Made by a program: the position numbers and the translations under genes. From the NCBI GenBank assembly GCA_041483675.1, contig JBGPGE010000002.1, positions 33,820 to 97,819 of the forward strand: 64,000 bases of DNA, given 5' to 3'. Shown here piece by piece: positions 48,937 through 57,877 of the stretch; position 1 is the stretch's first letter, and every line of letters starts with the position of its first letter. Below the pieces are notes generated by a model. It saw only the letters and a program-made list of their open reading frames with translations. It ran no database searches and had not been told where the DNA came from. The stretch is from 2-12-FULL-60-19 sp041483675 (GTDB lineage: Bacteria; Desulfobacterota; Binatia; UBA9968).

Positions 48937-50551
48937 TTACACCTCCGAAAAATGCCTCTTCTCCACGAGCGGCAGGGAGATGCTGCCGGAGCTGAGCAGA
49001 CGGTCGTGGAATGCGCACAGGTCGAAGCGCGGTCCGAGCCGTTCTTTTTCCCGCGCGCGAAGCCGGTTGATGATCGACCAGCCCAGCGCGTAGCCCATCG
49101 GGATCGACGGCGCCTGGCTGTACCAGTTGAGATCGCCCTCGGCCTGCGGCCGAGGAAAGTGCAGCTCCCGCACCATCAAATCCGCAGCTTCGTCATAGGA
49201 CATCCGGCCGGTTTGCGTCTTCACGTCGATGATGATTCTGAGCGCGCGCCAGAGGCGGTCTTTGAGCATCACAAAGAGGTGCTCTTTGGTTTTCAGAAAG
49301 CCTTCCTCCTGCATGAGCTGCTCGCAGTAGAGCGCCCAGCCTTCGTAAAAGACCGAAGACTCATTCATCAAACGCGGCAGGGTGGAAGCCTCGCGAATGG
49401 AATTCGCAACGGTAAACTGGAGATGGTGGCCGGGGTAGCTCTCGTGGACGGAGGTATTTTCCAGCCCGGTCCAGTTGTGCTCCCGAAGCAAGTCATCCTC
49501 GGTCACCGGCGTGACGTAGTAGTAACCGATCTGCGCCGGGTCCTTTGGTGAGGGGGAGAGATAAGCGGCAAACGGTATCTGATGGCGCTCGAACTCCGGC
49601 GTGTGGATGACGCGCAACTCTTCGCGCGGCGGGAAAGAGACGAGCCGCTGTTCGCGGACGAATTCTCTCGCCGCCTCCATCGCTTTCCGATAGACCGGGA
49701 GAAGCTCGCCGGGGGACGGATGTTGCTGTTGGATTTTCAGCGCGGCTTGCTCGATGTCTTTCCCCGGGGCGATCTCCTCAGCCATCGCCGCCAGCTCTTT
49801 TTTTAGTTTCGGCGAAGAGCTTCTCTCCGAACGCGAGCAGGCTCTCGGCGTCGTGGCTAAGAAAATGGCGCTTCTTGAGCAGCAGGTGGTAATGCTCGGC
49901 GCCGACGGCGTATGTCCCGTCGCTTCGCGCAAGCAGATCGCTTTCGAGAAAGTCGCAAAAACGCTGCGTGGCCGCTTTGGCCTTTTCAATCGCCGCCTGG
50001 AGTCGCTGCGGATCTTTCATCGCCTCCTTGACCTTGGGGATGTTCGAGAGAGTGTCGAGGAAAGAGATCCCGCCCTTGGCCGACTCGACAGCGATCTCCG
50101 TCCAGAGCTTCGGCGGATTCGCCTCCTTGCGGCTCAAATTGGCGATTCCCTGCTCGACGATCTTCGGTGACTGTTCGAGCCGGCTCAGCAGGTTTCCGGC
50201 GATGTCGTCGGTTGGCCGTACGGTCAGGATGTAGAAATGCGGAGTGGAAAGATAGCTTTCCGGCGACTTCAGCCGGTAGTCTTCCTTGTTGAACTCGTAG
50301 TTTTCAATCGTGAGCCGGCCTTCCATGAGCGCGTAGTCGATGGTCTCATCCTTGGTCAGCCCTTTGACGGAAACCTGCCTCAGCCGCTTGAGCGAATCTT
50401 CCGCGAAGGCTTTTTCCTTGCGGTAGGCTTCATCCGTATAGTCGTGGAGCCGATGATCGTGGCCCTCGACGCCGTAGTGGATCGCCTCGGTCGGATGAAG
50501 CTCGAAATAGCGCTTGAAAAAGTCCGCGCAGAATTCGGCGAAGGCAGACAT
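48937..50551 (-). pseudogene. DUF885-family peptidase-like gene, frameshifted at an A7 run
   Basis: ATG 50551 opens a DUF885 N-terminus (FAEFCADFFKRYFELHPTEA, IHYGVEGHDHRL) that stops at TGA near 49778. Homology continues in the +1 frame from about 49800 (KKELAAMAEEI) to 48937, including the metal motif VHESYPGHHLQ and NESSVFYEGWALYCEQLM. The break lies in a run of seven A (49798-49804, minus sense); removing one A joins the parts into about 537 residues, the usual family length. DUF885 proteins resemble metallopeptidases with an HExxxHH-type site. Whether this is a sequencing error, decay or a switchable repeat cannot be told here. Confidence 0.8.
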
Positions 50552-50613
50552 GGACTCTCACTTAGCATGATCGGAGTGCGACTGCAATTTTAGTACACTA
50601 ACGCCTGTCCAGC

Positions 50614-50641
50614 TTGGTGAACATTTATGATATCCTCTAAT
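50614..50641 (+). promoter_or_regulatory. Candidate promoter of the SIR2-like gene
   Basis: TTGGTG (50614-50619), a 16-base spacer and TCTAAT (50636-50641) precede a GGAGG ribosome site (50651-50655) and ATG 50663. Both boxes are moderate matches. Confidence 0.45.
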
Positions 50642-50662
50642 GATAATTCTGGAGGTCACTGA

Positions 50663-51829
50663 ATGAAGGTGTATGTTTTAGGTGCGGGCGTTTCCTACAC
50701 CGTTGGATATCCTCTTGGTGACGATCTGCTTGGCGAGGTTGACCGATTCATTCGCAGCTGCGGCTCCTGTACCGATCGTTTTGATTACAAAAACGATTGG
50801 CCCACCCTTTGTGCGTGGTTAGAGAAGAACGAGAACCCACTGATCAGGGAAGCTTACAGGACACGACAACTCGAGCAAGTTTTTACCATCTTGGATCAAG
50901 CTCGGGTGCTGAACACCAGTGCGATGCCCGGTTTAAGCCCACAGGAAGATGAAAAAACCACGGGAGCCTGGAGTAATTACGAACGGGTCAATGTGGCAAC
51001 TGAAAGCTATCTGAAGTTCCGGGAAATTCTCCTCTGGGCTCTCGAAGCATACCTGCAGTTCAAGCACCACGATGACGTCACCACTTCTACAACCGCTCAG
51101 TGGAATTACTTACGTGCTTTTGGGCGGAAGCTTTGCAGTGGCGACATGGTCATTACTTTTAATTATGACTCGACGTTGGAAAGGATCCTGCTTCAGCAGG
51201 GTAGATGGTCTCCACGTGATGGGTATGGGTTCGAGGTAGTCTTTCAAAGATCGGATAGCAAAGAAGCTGTTGTTGAGCAAAGGAAATCCCAGATAACCAT
51301 CCTGCATCTGCATGGCGCAGTTGGCTGGTACAGGAGACAAGCGGTTAAGCCTGGCTATCCGCTTCCGTCTGGCGGTGGGTGGCTGCCAGAAGAGGCACAT
51401 ACGCCGGCTCCTCTTGACACCGCCGTTTCTCTCGACCCTGAGTTCCTGCGCGACCTTGGCATTGATGCCGTGGACGCTTGTTTACCTGCACCGCCACCAG
51501 ACGAGAGGCAAATTCTTGTCCATCCCAGCTTTTTCAAAGATTTCGAGCTCGAAGAGCATGGGCGAACGACTCCATTTATAAAGTTGTGGAAAAAAGCAGC
51601 GGAGCTTCTTAGAAAAGCTGAGCAGATCTTTGTTGTCGGTTATAGCCTGCCGGCTGCTGATAGCGCGGCCCTAACGCTCCTGCTAACCAACTGTGCCCGG
51701 AAGAAAGTAACTATCGTCAATCCTGATGGCTACGCGAGCTACCGTCTAGGGCATCTCTTATCCGACACCATTCGTCCGAAGAAGTCCTTGCAAGATTGGC
51801 TGAATGATGTACCGGACTGTCAGGAATAA
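50663..51829 (+). CDS. SIR2-like NAD-binding protein, possible defence NADase
   Basis: This 388-residue protein begins VYVLGAGVSYTVGYPLGDDL, the GAG(A)S nucleotide motif of SIR2-like domains, and continues with MVITFNYDSTLERIL (in place of the sirtuin TQNxD), ITILHLHGAVGWYR (catalytic His in the LHG motif) and EQIFVVGYSLPAADSAALTL for the second nucleotide loop. No zinc-ribbon of true sirtuins is present. Such SIR2_2-type domains often degrade NAD+ upon phage infection in abortive systems. It stands alone here; no obvious sensor partner is adjacent, although small unknown genes follow. GGAGG precedes the ATG. Codon use is less GC-rich than neighbouring genes. Confidence 0.75.
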   Translation: MKVYVLGAGVSYTVGYPLGDDLLGEVDRFIRSCGSCTDRFDYKNDWPTLCAWLEKNENPLIREAYRTRQLEQVFTILDQARVLNTSAMPGLSPQEDEKTTGAWSNYERVNVATESYLKFREILLWALEAYLQFKHHDDVTTSTTAQWNYLRAFGRKLCSGDMVITFNYDSTLERILLQQGRWSPRDGYGFEVVFQRSDSKEAVVEQRKSQITILHLHGAVGWYRRQAVKPGYPLPSGGGWLPEEAHTPAPLDTAVSLDPEFLRDLGIDAVDACLPAPPPDERQILVHPSFFKDFELEEHGRTTPFIKLWKKAAELLRKAEQIFVVGYSLPAADSAALTLLLTNCARKKVTIVNPDGYASYRLGHLLSDTIRPKKSLQDWLNDVPDCQE

Positions 51830-51854
51830 AGTCTCTGACGAGGGGATGCAAAAT

Positions 51855-51886
51855 CGCCCCGTTGATATAGCTTGGGCGGGCTTTTT
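51855..51886 (+). terminator. Candidate terminator of the SIR2-like gene
   Basis: CGCCC (51855-51859) pairs with GGGCG (51874-51878) around a 14-base loop, followed by GGC and TTTTT at 51882-51886. It starts 26 bases after the stop codon. The loop is long, so strength is uncertain. Confidence 0.4.
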
Positions 51887-52039
51887 GAAACATCGGGTAG
51901 TCGATTGCATGAATTCAGAATCAAGCGAATATAGCTCATTATTTCTCCGGAATTGAGGTAACAGGTTGCACATTAATCAAAGCTGTTTTCACTGTAATAT
52001 GTCCGTGCGATACATCCTTAAAAAAGAGGGTTCGGAAAA

Positions 52040-52207
52040 ATGAAAAACAAAACAGGGATAATGCTCAATCAAGCATTCATCGTGGTCGTGGCTAGTTACG
52101 CATTACTCTTCGACTATGGGTGCGGCGACAAATTTTTATCGGCGATCGTCGCCGCCAGTGGTCTTAACCTCTTCTTAATTTACCAGCTTCAAAGAGATAT
52201 CGACTGA
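52040..52207 (+). CDS. Candidate 55-residue two-helix membrane protein
   Basis: ATG 52040 opens MKNKTGIMLNQAFIVVVASY and continues through a second hydrophobic stretch (FLSAIVAASGLNLFLIY) to TGA 52207. GAGGG lies about ten bases upstream. Basic residues at the start and QLQRD at the end suggest both termini in the cytoplasm. No family is recognised. It occupies the gap between the SIR2-like gene and the 79-residue unknown. Confidence 0.45.
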   Translation: MKNKTGIMLNQAFIVVVASYALLFDYGCGDKFLSAIVAASGLNLFLIYQLQRDID

Positions 52208-52306
52208 ATCCGAGCTGACCCGCCACCGCAATTTCTAACTGCGTCATAATTTAATGTAGAAACGTGCCCTTGCTAACGTGGGAGAATCTAAGAAAGGAGA
52301 CCAACT

Positions 52307-52546
52307 ATGGCTAGAGTTAAGATTGATGATCCAGAGGCCGCTCACTATCCTTTCACATTCCAAAAGGGCGACAATGTCGCACGACAGAATGATAAATCGT
52401 TGGATCCAGGGACAATAGGTGAGATTGTTGACGGGGAATTCGAAGGGTCTCAGAGCGGGAGTTACACGCTTATCTACACAGTGAAAACGTTCAAAGAAGG
52501 GTCTTACTACGGGGCTAAGGACCTAGGGTTGGAAAAAGTAGATTAA
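52307..52546 (+). CDS. 79-residue hypothetical protein
   Basis: A strong ribosome site (AAAGGAG) precedes ATG 52307. The soluble, acidic product contains FTFQKGDNVARQ, GTIGEIVDGEFEGSQSG and YTLIYTVKTF, alternating strands that suggest a small SH3-like or KOW-like beta barrel. No characterised relative is known to me. It is an isolated gene with no clear promoter. Confidence 0.55.
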   Translation: MARVKIDDPEAAHYPFTFQKGDNVARQNDKSLDPGTIGEIVDGEFEGSQSGSYTLIYTVKTFKEGSYYGAKDLGLEKVD

Positions 52547-52639
52547 AGCAGCTAGTAGAACTCTCCTTTACCTAACACCTTCCCTGTTCACGGGGGCCGC
52601 AGCAATTGTCGGGATCAGACTCCCACGATGAAGGCCTCG

Positions 52640-53323
52640 TTATCTCTGGTAGGAGTCAACAGTTAACCACGGTTCCCTAAAGATTTCCTGCCACTCGTAA
52701 TGCCAGACTGGAAGGATATCCAAATAGGCTTGGGTACGAAAAAGCAGTAGGTATTTTTTAACCAGCTCTTGGAGAAGGTCTAGGCAACCATCCAAGTCTT
52801 TAAAAGTCGGAGGAACGTCGGGGCCTTTTTCATCGAAGTGCGCAATTGTTTTGGTGGCATACCGTTCCACAATCGCTGTCATGGTTTCGAGCTTTTGAAA
52901 ATCGCTCCCGATTATGTCTGGATTCACATGGAGTCCCCCTGGCCCTGCAAATCGATCAAAATCGTGATCTGCGAATGTCCCTTTGGTATCTGGGTTCGTG
53001 TATAAGGAGACGAATCGCGACCTTGAAAGAATCGCTGGTTTTTTCTGAATTTCTTTGAAGAGCCTAACAAACGATATGCTCCGTTTATCTTTGTCCAGCT
53101 GCCGGCGCACCCCGATTGCGGCCGCCGTGGAATATGTGATGCCCATCCATTGATAGAAGGTACTCGGCTTCTGAATCCGTGGGTTTGCTTGTATGATATC
53201 CTGAACATTCCAGAAGATGTGGCGCAAGATCAGCAGCCATTGCACGTCCTTGTGTATCGCGTCGACCCATTTATCCCATTTCTCGAAGACTTGATCGTCT
53301 GTCATCTCTTGTAAATCTAGCAT
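52640..53323 (-). CDS. Hypothetical helical protein, possibly HEPN/AbiU2-like
   Basis: This protein of about 227 residues from ATG 53323 (TTG 53359 is also in frame) is all-helical. Its segments WLLILRHIFWNVQDIIQANP, FYQWMGITYSTAAAIGVRRQ and YATKTIAHFDEKG resemble the HEPN-like AbiU2 family, in which the last motif reads like RDKxIAHxD. The Arg of the HEPN RxxxxH site is not at its usual place, so RNase activity is doubtful. Proximity to a SIR2-like gene would suit a defence role. No ribosome site is evident. It is convergent with the 79-residue unknown. Confidence 0.45.
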   Translation of the reverse strand: MLDLQEMTDDQVFEKWDKWVDAIHKDVQWLLILRHIFWNVQDIIQANPRIQKPSTFYQWMGITYSTAAAIGVRRQLDKDKRSISFVRLFKEIQKKPAILSRSRFVSLYTNPDTKGTFADHDFDRFAGPGGLHVNPDIIGSDFQKLETMTAIVERYATKTIAHFDEKGPDVPPTFKDLDGCLDLLQELVKKYLLLFRTQAYLDILPVWHYEWQEIFREPWLTVDSYQR

Positions 53324-53339
53324 TTGAGTAGCGTCGCCG

Positions 53340-54287
53340 CTAATTACCCACAGGGGCAAATAGATCGCTCAATTTAGGCTGGTAGGCGATGTAGCCTTGC
53401 TCTTCAGCATATTGGAGGAATTTATCGAGCACAACCCGGTTTTGCGGCGTCAGCCCGTGTTGGAAAGGCTCTTTGCCGAAAGCCTCTTCTTCCTCTTCGA
53501 TAATGAGAACGGCACTGGGGAGAGCCAGGCGCTTGGGATATTCGTACGCCTTGCGACAGACTCTTTCGGCTTCCTCGAAGGCGTTGACCAGACTGCTCAC
53601 GATCCAGGGGTGCTCGGCGATCAAAGATTCCCGCAGCACGACGGTATGCGTGATCGGAAAGATTTTTGTCTTGCGAAAATATTCCGTAGTCTCAGTTCTA
53701 CAATTCTCGAAGACGCGGCGGATACGTGGATCGCCGGCTCTAAAAGAAGCGGGGACATTCGGCGCGATCAAGGCGTCAAGCTCACCCTTGATTAAAAGCG
53801 ACTCCACGCCCTGTTCGCGAACCGTAAGTCTCACGTTCTTCGGCGGTTCAAATCCCGCGCCTTCCGGCTCGGAGGTGAACCAGGGCATCTCTTCCGGACG
53901 CACGCCGTAAAATTCTTGGAGAATCCCCCTGGCCCACAGGCCGACAGTGAGCCGGTACTGATCCATCCCCACCTTTTTGCCTCTCAGCTCTTCGGGGGCG
54001 TGGATGCCCGAGGACGCCGAGCAAAAGATGTAAGGGTGAATGAACATCCGCATGGGAAAAACCGGCAGGGCGATGACGGGCTCTCCTCGGCACTTCGCCA
54101 TCGTGTACCAGGAGAGCGACATCTCCGCGATGTCGAATTCCTCATAGACCGGCCGCATGCAGGCCTCGCCGGGCACCGCCGGCCGAGCCTGCAACTTGAT
54201 CCCGCGGGCTGAAACTTCGCCCGAGAGAAGCGGCCGCGTCCGGTGATAGTCCGCCAGCATCAGCGTCAATTCCAGCTCGTGCGACAT
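53340..54287 (-). CDS. 4,5-dihydroxyphthalate decarboxylase/substrate-binding-fold protein
   Basis: This 315-residue protein without signal peptide has the periplasmic-binding fold of the Pht5 and NMT1 group: ELTLMLADYHRTRPLLSGEV start, EEFDIAEMSLSWYTMAKCRG, ALPVFPMRMFIHPYIFCSAS, GKKVGMDQYRLTVGLWARGI and HTVVLRESLIAEHPW. Several annotated relatives are 4,5-dihydroxyphthalate decarboxylases (loss of CO2 from an aromatic diacid); others may simply be binding proteins. The lack of an export signal favours a cytoplasmic enzyme. It is the last of four minus-strand genes with a DapA-family lyase and two exported binding proteins, eight bases from its neighbour. Confidence 0.72.
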   Translation of the reverse strand: MSHELELTLMLADYHRTRPLLSGEVSARGIKLQARPAVPGEACMRPVYEEFDIAEMSLSWYTMAKCRGEPVIALPVFPMRMFIHPYIFCSASSGIHAPEELRGKKVGMDQYRLTVGLWARGILQEFYGVRPEEMPWFTSEPEGAGFEPPKNVRLTVREQGVESLLIKGELDALIAPNVPASFRAGDPRIRRVFENCRTETTEYFRKTKIFPITHTVVLRESLIAEHPWIVSSLVNAFEEAERVCRKAYEYPKRLALPSAVLIIEEEEEAFGKEPFQHGLTPQNRVVLDKFLQYAEEQGYIAYQPKLSDLFAPVGN

Positions 54288-54295
54288 GATTGCTC

Positions 54296-55264
54296 CTAAC
54301 GGCTCTGGCCGAGAGCCTTGGCCGCGAAGGTCCCGATAAAAAATTTCTCCGCGCCGCCGAGTTTTTTGGCTTCCGTCTCCAGCCTGGCCGCAACGATAAC
54401 GCTCTCGATCTCCTCTTTTGTGACGGAAATCGAATAGAGACTGGAGAAGTGCTCGACTACCTTTCGGACCGTCGCCGGATCGCCATAGGACTTTTTCTTC
54501 AACACGGTTGCGATAACTCTCTCCGGGTCGGTCTTAAGGAGATCCATGCTCCGCTTCATGCCGCGCAGCAAAGCGATTGCGCCCTCGGGGTCGGTCTCCG
54601 CCTTTTTTCGGGTAGAGACGATCACCACAAAGGGAAATCCGGATATGACCTGTCCGATATCGAACAGCACCGGAAAACCTTTGCGCTCCAGCTCCAACTT
54701 TTCCATGAAAGAGAAAGGCGAGGCCTGAATTCTCGCCGCCTCCAGCGCCTGCGCCCGCGCGGGGCTGTTGCCGACGCCGTAGAGGATTTTATAATCCCTG
54801 TCGCGCACCAGTCCCTTTCGAGCCAACCCTTCGACCGAGGCGAATTCCGCGATCCCGCCCGCGCCGGTGACACCGACGATCTTGCCCTTGAGATCGGCGA
54901 GAGTCGCTATCCCTCTGGCGCCGATGAGGGTGTAGTCAATGTAAGGCTGGATGCCTCCGACGATCGCGAGCGGCGCGCCTTGGATGATCGCCCGCACGGT
55001 CGGGACGGCCGCGGCGAGAGTGTAATCCACGTCGCCACCGATCAAGGCGGCGATAGCCGTGGGTCCGCCGATGATGAAGACGGGTTTGATCTCAAGCCCC
55101 TCGGCGGCGAAGAAGCCGAGCTCCATCCCGATAAGAATCGGCAGCGTGCTGCTCAACGTGGGAGTCTGGTAGGCGAAGGTTACGGGTTTGGCCTCGAGCG
55201 TTCCCGGCGAAGCAAAAGGGGCGATGAGCAAAGCGAGAAGGCAGCCGGCAAAGATGCTCTTCAC
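54296..55264 (-). CDS. NMT1/THI5-type ABC transporter substrate-binding protein
   Basis: GTG 55264 opens a signal peptide (IFAGCLLALLIAPFASPGTL, then EA) and a two-lobed binding protein of 322 residues: VTFAYQTPTLSSTLPILIGM, ELGFFAAEGLEIKPVFIIGG, AALIGGDVDYTLAAAVPTVR and LKGKIVGVTGAGGIAEF. It resembles the SsuA/TauA/ThiY group, which bind sulfonates, nitrate or pyrimidines. No permease or ATPase gene is in the window, so it either uses a distant transporter or acts as an orphan receptor. It lies between a DapA-family lyase and a Pht5-like gene. Confidence 0.85.
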   Translation of the reverse strand: MKSIFAGCLLALLIAPFASPGTLEAKPVTFAYQTPTLSSTLPILIGMELGFFAAEGLEIKPVFIIGGPTAIAALIGGDVDYTLAAAVPTVRAIIQGAPLAIVGGIQPYIDYTLIGARGIATLADLKGKIVGVTGAGGIAEFASVEGLARKGLVRDRDYKILYGVGNSPARAQALEAARIQASPFSFMEKLELERKGFPVLFDIGQVISGFPFVVIVSTRKKAETDPEGAIALLRGMKRSMDLLKTDPERVIATVLKKKSYGDPATVRKVVEHFSSLYSISVTKEEIESVIVAARLETEAKKLGGAEKFFIGTFAAKALGQSR

Positions 55265-55301
55265 TCATCTCTCCTTGGTCTCGAAAAAGGCTGCCGCTGC
55301 G

Positions 55302-56228
55302 CTAAGCCAGAGGCGCCAGGCCCGCCGCCGCGACGGCTTGACGGATTCCTTCGATGTGCTCGGGCCGGAGCGGCTGAAACGGCGGTCGCACCACCGAGCG
55401 GGGAAAGCGACCGCGCGCCACCAGAGATTCCTTCTCGACCACCCAGTGTTGCATCAGCGGCTGCTTGTGGTAGATCGCGTCCGACAACGGCCGAATTTTG
55501 TTGAAGAGCTTGGTTGCTTCTTCCATCTGACCGGAATGGCCGAGCTCGAATAATTTCGTGATGAATTCGGGCGCGACGTTGGAAAAGGAGCTGACCGCGC
55601 CGTCGGAGGTCGCGAAGCGGATCAGGAAGAGGCTTCCATGCGCGACCAGAAAGTTGATCTTGCGCGGGAAGTTCTGAAACGCCACCCACGCCTCCTCGTA
55701 GTCGAAGGAAGAATCTTTGATTGCGACGACCTGCGGCACCTTTTCGGCGATCTTCTGCAGCACTTCGACGGAGTACATGAGGCCGGTCTTGGCGCCGTAG
55801 CGGAAGACGATCATCGGCAGATCGACCTTCTCGGCGAGATCCTCGAAGCAGGGCACGATCAGGTCGGGCCGGTCCACCGCGCCGAAGGCGAAGTGCGGGA
55901 TCGGCATGACCAGCAGTCCATCCGCGCCGGCGGCCTTGGCGTCGCGCGCGCACTCGACCAGCTCGCGCGTGCTGAGTCCCGTGCAGCCGACGACCATCGG
56001 CAGGTGACTCGGAATCTCCGCGCGCGCGATCTCGGCGACGCGAATTCTCTCCTTGGGGGTGAGCGACTCAAGCTCGCCCGCGTGGCCGCTGATCACCAGG
56101 CCGCCGATGTCGTGCGTCCCGAGCCAGCGCAGATGGTTGCGGTAGGCCTCTTCGTCGATGCTCAGGTCGGGAAACATCGGCAGGTTGGCGGCGGGCAAAA
56201 CTTTTTTGAACTCCTTGAATCGTGACAT
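55302..56228 (-). CDS. Dihydrodipicolinate synthase-family aldolase/lyase
   Basis: This 308-residue TIM barrel of the DapA/NanA family has the Schiff-base Lys in QVVAIKDSSFDYEE, the phosphate-like GCTGLSTREL loop in place of GTTGE, and FRYGAKTG, where the usual Tyr-x-x-P is changed. Family enzymes condense or split pyruvate-type substrates: dipicolinate synthesis, sialate lyase, or 5-dehydro-4-deoxyglucarate dehydratase. The changed loops argue against true DapA. With two exported binding proteins and a Pht5-like gene it likely belongs to breakdown of an organic acid taken up from outside. Confidence 0.85.
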   Translation of the reverse strand: MSRFKEFKKVLPAANLPMFPDLSIDEEAYRNHLRWLGTHDIGGLVISGHAGELESLTPKERIRVAEIARAEIPSHLPMVVGCTGLSTRELVECARDAKAAGADGLLVMPIPHFAFGAVDRPDLIVPCFEDLAEKVDLPMIVFRYGAKTGLMYSVEVLQKIAEKVPQVVAIKDSSFDYEEAWVAFQNFPRKINFLVAHGSLFLIRFATSDGAVSSFSNVAPEFITKLFELGHSGQMEEATKLFNKIRPLSDAIYHKQPLMQHWVVEKESLVARGRFPRSVVRPPFQPLRPEHIEGIRQAVAAAGLAPLA

Positions 56229-56243
56229 GGCATCCCCCCTGAC

Positions 56244-57239
56244 TCATTTTTTGAGGCTTTCTAAAAACTGCTCCCGCTTCAAGCGATCGACGATCGAACT
56301 ATCGGCGAATTCTTTAGGGTCGTGCCGGGCGAACTCGGGGTTTTCAGCGACGAGATTTTCCAGGATCAGTCGCATTCCCTCGATCGTTGGATAGGGGAGT
56401 TCGGGAAACAGCGCGACATTGAAATCATATTCCACGGCGACGAGGCGAGAATCGTCGAGCCTCATGTATTTCGCGATGACCCGCTCGCTCTCGGCGCGAT
56501 TGTGCTTCATAAACCAGACCGCCTCGGTCACCGCTTTAACGTAGCGGTAAGCGATGTCCCGGTTGGCATCGAGCCACGCCTCGTTGACAACGACGGAAGT
56601 CCAGGGAAACGGTATCTCCATCTGTCTTGCCGTCGCGAGAATCTTCAACCCCTGGGCTTTGGCCTGCTCGCTGGCCGCCGCTCCCAAGAAAGTATAGTGG
56701 ATCTTGCCTGTCTTGAGCGCCACCAGGCGGCCCGAGTCTCCTCCGAGCTGCAACATCTTGAGATCCGTCTCGACGCTGAGGCCGTTGGCGCGAAAAAGGT
56801 AGCGGAGACCCTGGTGCGTCGAGGAGCCGAAGCGCGAGATGCCTCCTATTCTGCCCTTCAAATCCGAAATGCTTTTGATCTCAGGAAGGCTTACCAGGTT
56901 ACTGGCGAGGACGGTCAACGGATTGGCGATGGTCAGGAGCTTGAGTCCCCGCAAACGCGCCTCTAAAGCGGCCGGCCCGCCGGCCGCGAAATGGACGGTT
57001 GTGCCGACCAGGGCCTGCACGTTCAGGGAGCCGCTGCTGATGTAGAGGAGATCGACGTCGAGTCCGTACTTGGCGAAAAAACCGCGCGCCTGCGCAACCC
57101 ACAGCGGCGATTGGCTGGCATTGGCCGCCGCGTAGGAGGCCCGGATCCGCTCGGCGGCCGGTGCTCGGGCGGGAACACAGAGCGCCAGCAGGAGAGAAAG
57201 GCCTAGCAGTGCGTGACGGTAAACCAATCGAAACCTCAT
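56244..57239 (-). CDS. NMT1-type ABC transporter substrate-binding protein
   Basis: This 331-residue exported protein has signal peptide HALLGLSLLLALCVPARAPA, then IRASYAAANASQSPLWVAQA, RGFFAKYGLDVDLLYISSGS, VQALVGTTVHFAAGGPAALE and LKGRIGGISRFGSSTHQGLR. The second lobe has WTSVVVNEAWLDANRDIAYR and a C-terminal VVDRLKREQFLESLKK. It belongs to the same broad group as 54296-55264 but is only distantly similar to it. First gene of the four-gene minus-strand run. No transporter membrane genes accompany it. Confidence 0.85.
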   Translation of the reverse strand: MRFRLVYRHALLGLSLLLALCVPARAPAAERIRASYAAANASQSPLWVAQARGFFAKYGLDVDLLYISSGSLNVQALVGTTVHFAAGGPAALEARLRGLKLLTIANPLTVLASNLVSLPEIKSISDLKGRIGGISRFGSSTHQGLRYLFRANGLSVETDLKMLQLGGDSGRLVALKTGKIHYTFLGAAASEQAKAQGLKILATARQMEIPFPWTSVVVNEAWLDANRDIAYRYVKAVTEAVWFMKHNRAESERVIAKYMRLDDSRLVAVEYDFNVALFPELPYPTIEGMRLILENLVAENPEFARHDPKEFADSSIVDRLKREQFLESLKK

Positions 57240-57336
57240 TGCCTGAATACTGCGGAAACGATCCGGCAGTCAAGCGCTCACAGGGCGAGGTTGTATTCCA
57301 GGGAGCGGCTGTTTTATAAGGCACCTGGGGGTAGCT

Positions 57337-57747
57337 ATGGCGAATCGCTGGCTTTTTAAGACCGAACCAAGCGCGTACTCATTTCAGAGGCTGCAAAAAG
57401 ACCGGCGGACCGTTTGGGACGGGGTCAAGAACAACCTGGCGCTGAAGCATCTCCGTGAAATCAAAAGAGGCGACGAGATTCTCATCTATCACACGGGCAG
57501 CGAGAAGGCCGCCGTCGGTGTCGCGCGCGCCATAAGCGGAGCCTATCCCGACCCGCAGAACAAAGATCCCAAGCTGCCGGTCGTCGAGATCCAGGTAAAC
57601 AAGCCGCTCGCGCGGCCGGTCACGCTCGCGGAGATGAAGGCCAATGCAAGGCTCAAAAACTTCGACCTCGTGCGCCTGCCACGCTTGTCCATCATGCCGG
57701 TGAGCGAGGAGCAGTGGGAGATCATCGAGGAGATGGCGGGGAGGTAG
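57337..57747 (+). CDS. EVE-domain protein (THYN1-like)
   Basis: This 136-residue single-domain protein begins RWLFKTEPSAYSFQRLQKDR and continues TVWDGVKNNLALKHLREIKR, GDEILIYHTGSEKAAVGVAR and LARPVTLAEMKANARLKNFD, all standard for EVE (PUA-like) domains that bind modified bases in nucleic acids. Stand-alone bacterial EVE proteins are of unclear function and may read modified RNA or DNA; related domains act as readers in McrB-type defence. It is divergent from the binding-protein run. The start has GGGGGTAGCT upstream. Confidence 0.9.
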   Translation: MANRWLFKTEPSAYSFQRLQKDRRTVWDGVKNNLALKHLREIKRGDEILIYHTGSEKAAVGVARAISGAYPDPQNKDPKLPVVEIQVNKPLARPVTLAEMKANARLKNFDLVRLPRLSIMPVSEEQWEIIEEMAGR

Positions 57748-57877
57748 GACGCAATTTGAGCGTCGTTCAATCTACTCCTGTCAGGTTCATCTTCTCTTTA
57801 CTTCCGTAGCATGATACACGATGGCAACTTAGGCGGAAAACTGCTTCCTATCAGCTCTCCCGCGCCAGGGCGAAATT

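Noticed and set aside
49770..49800. TGA in the DUF885 gene read as selenocysteine.
   Set aside because: Sequence after the TGA in that frame is not homologous; the correct frame is offset by one base at the A7 run.
49795..49806. Programmed -1 frameshift at A-AAA-AAG in the DUF885 gene.
   Set aside because: The downstream homologous frame requires a +1 shift (loss of one A), not -1, so the classic slippery-site mechanism does not fit.
54296..57239. Complete ABC importer operon.
   Set aside because: Only binding proteins are encoded; no permease or ATPase motif appears on either strand nearby.
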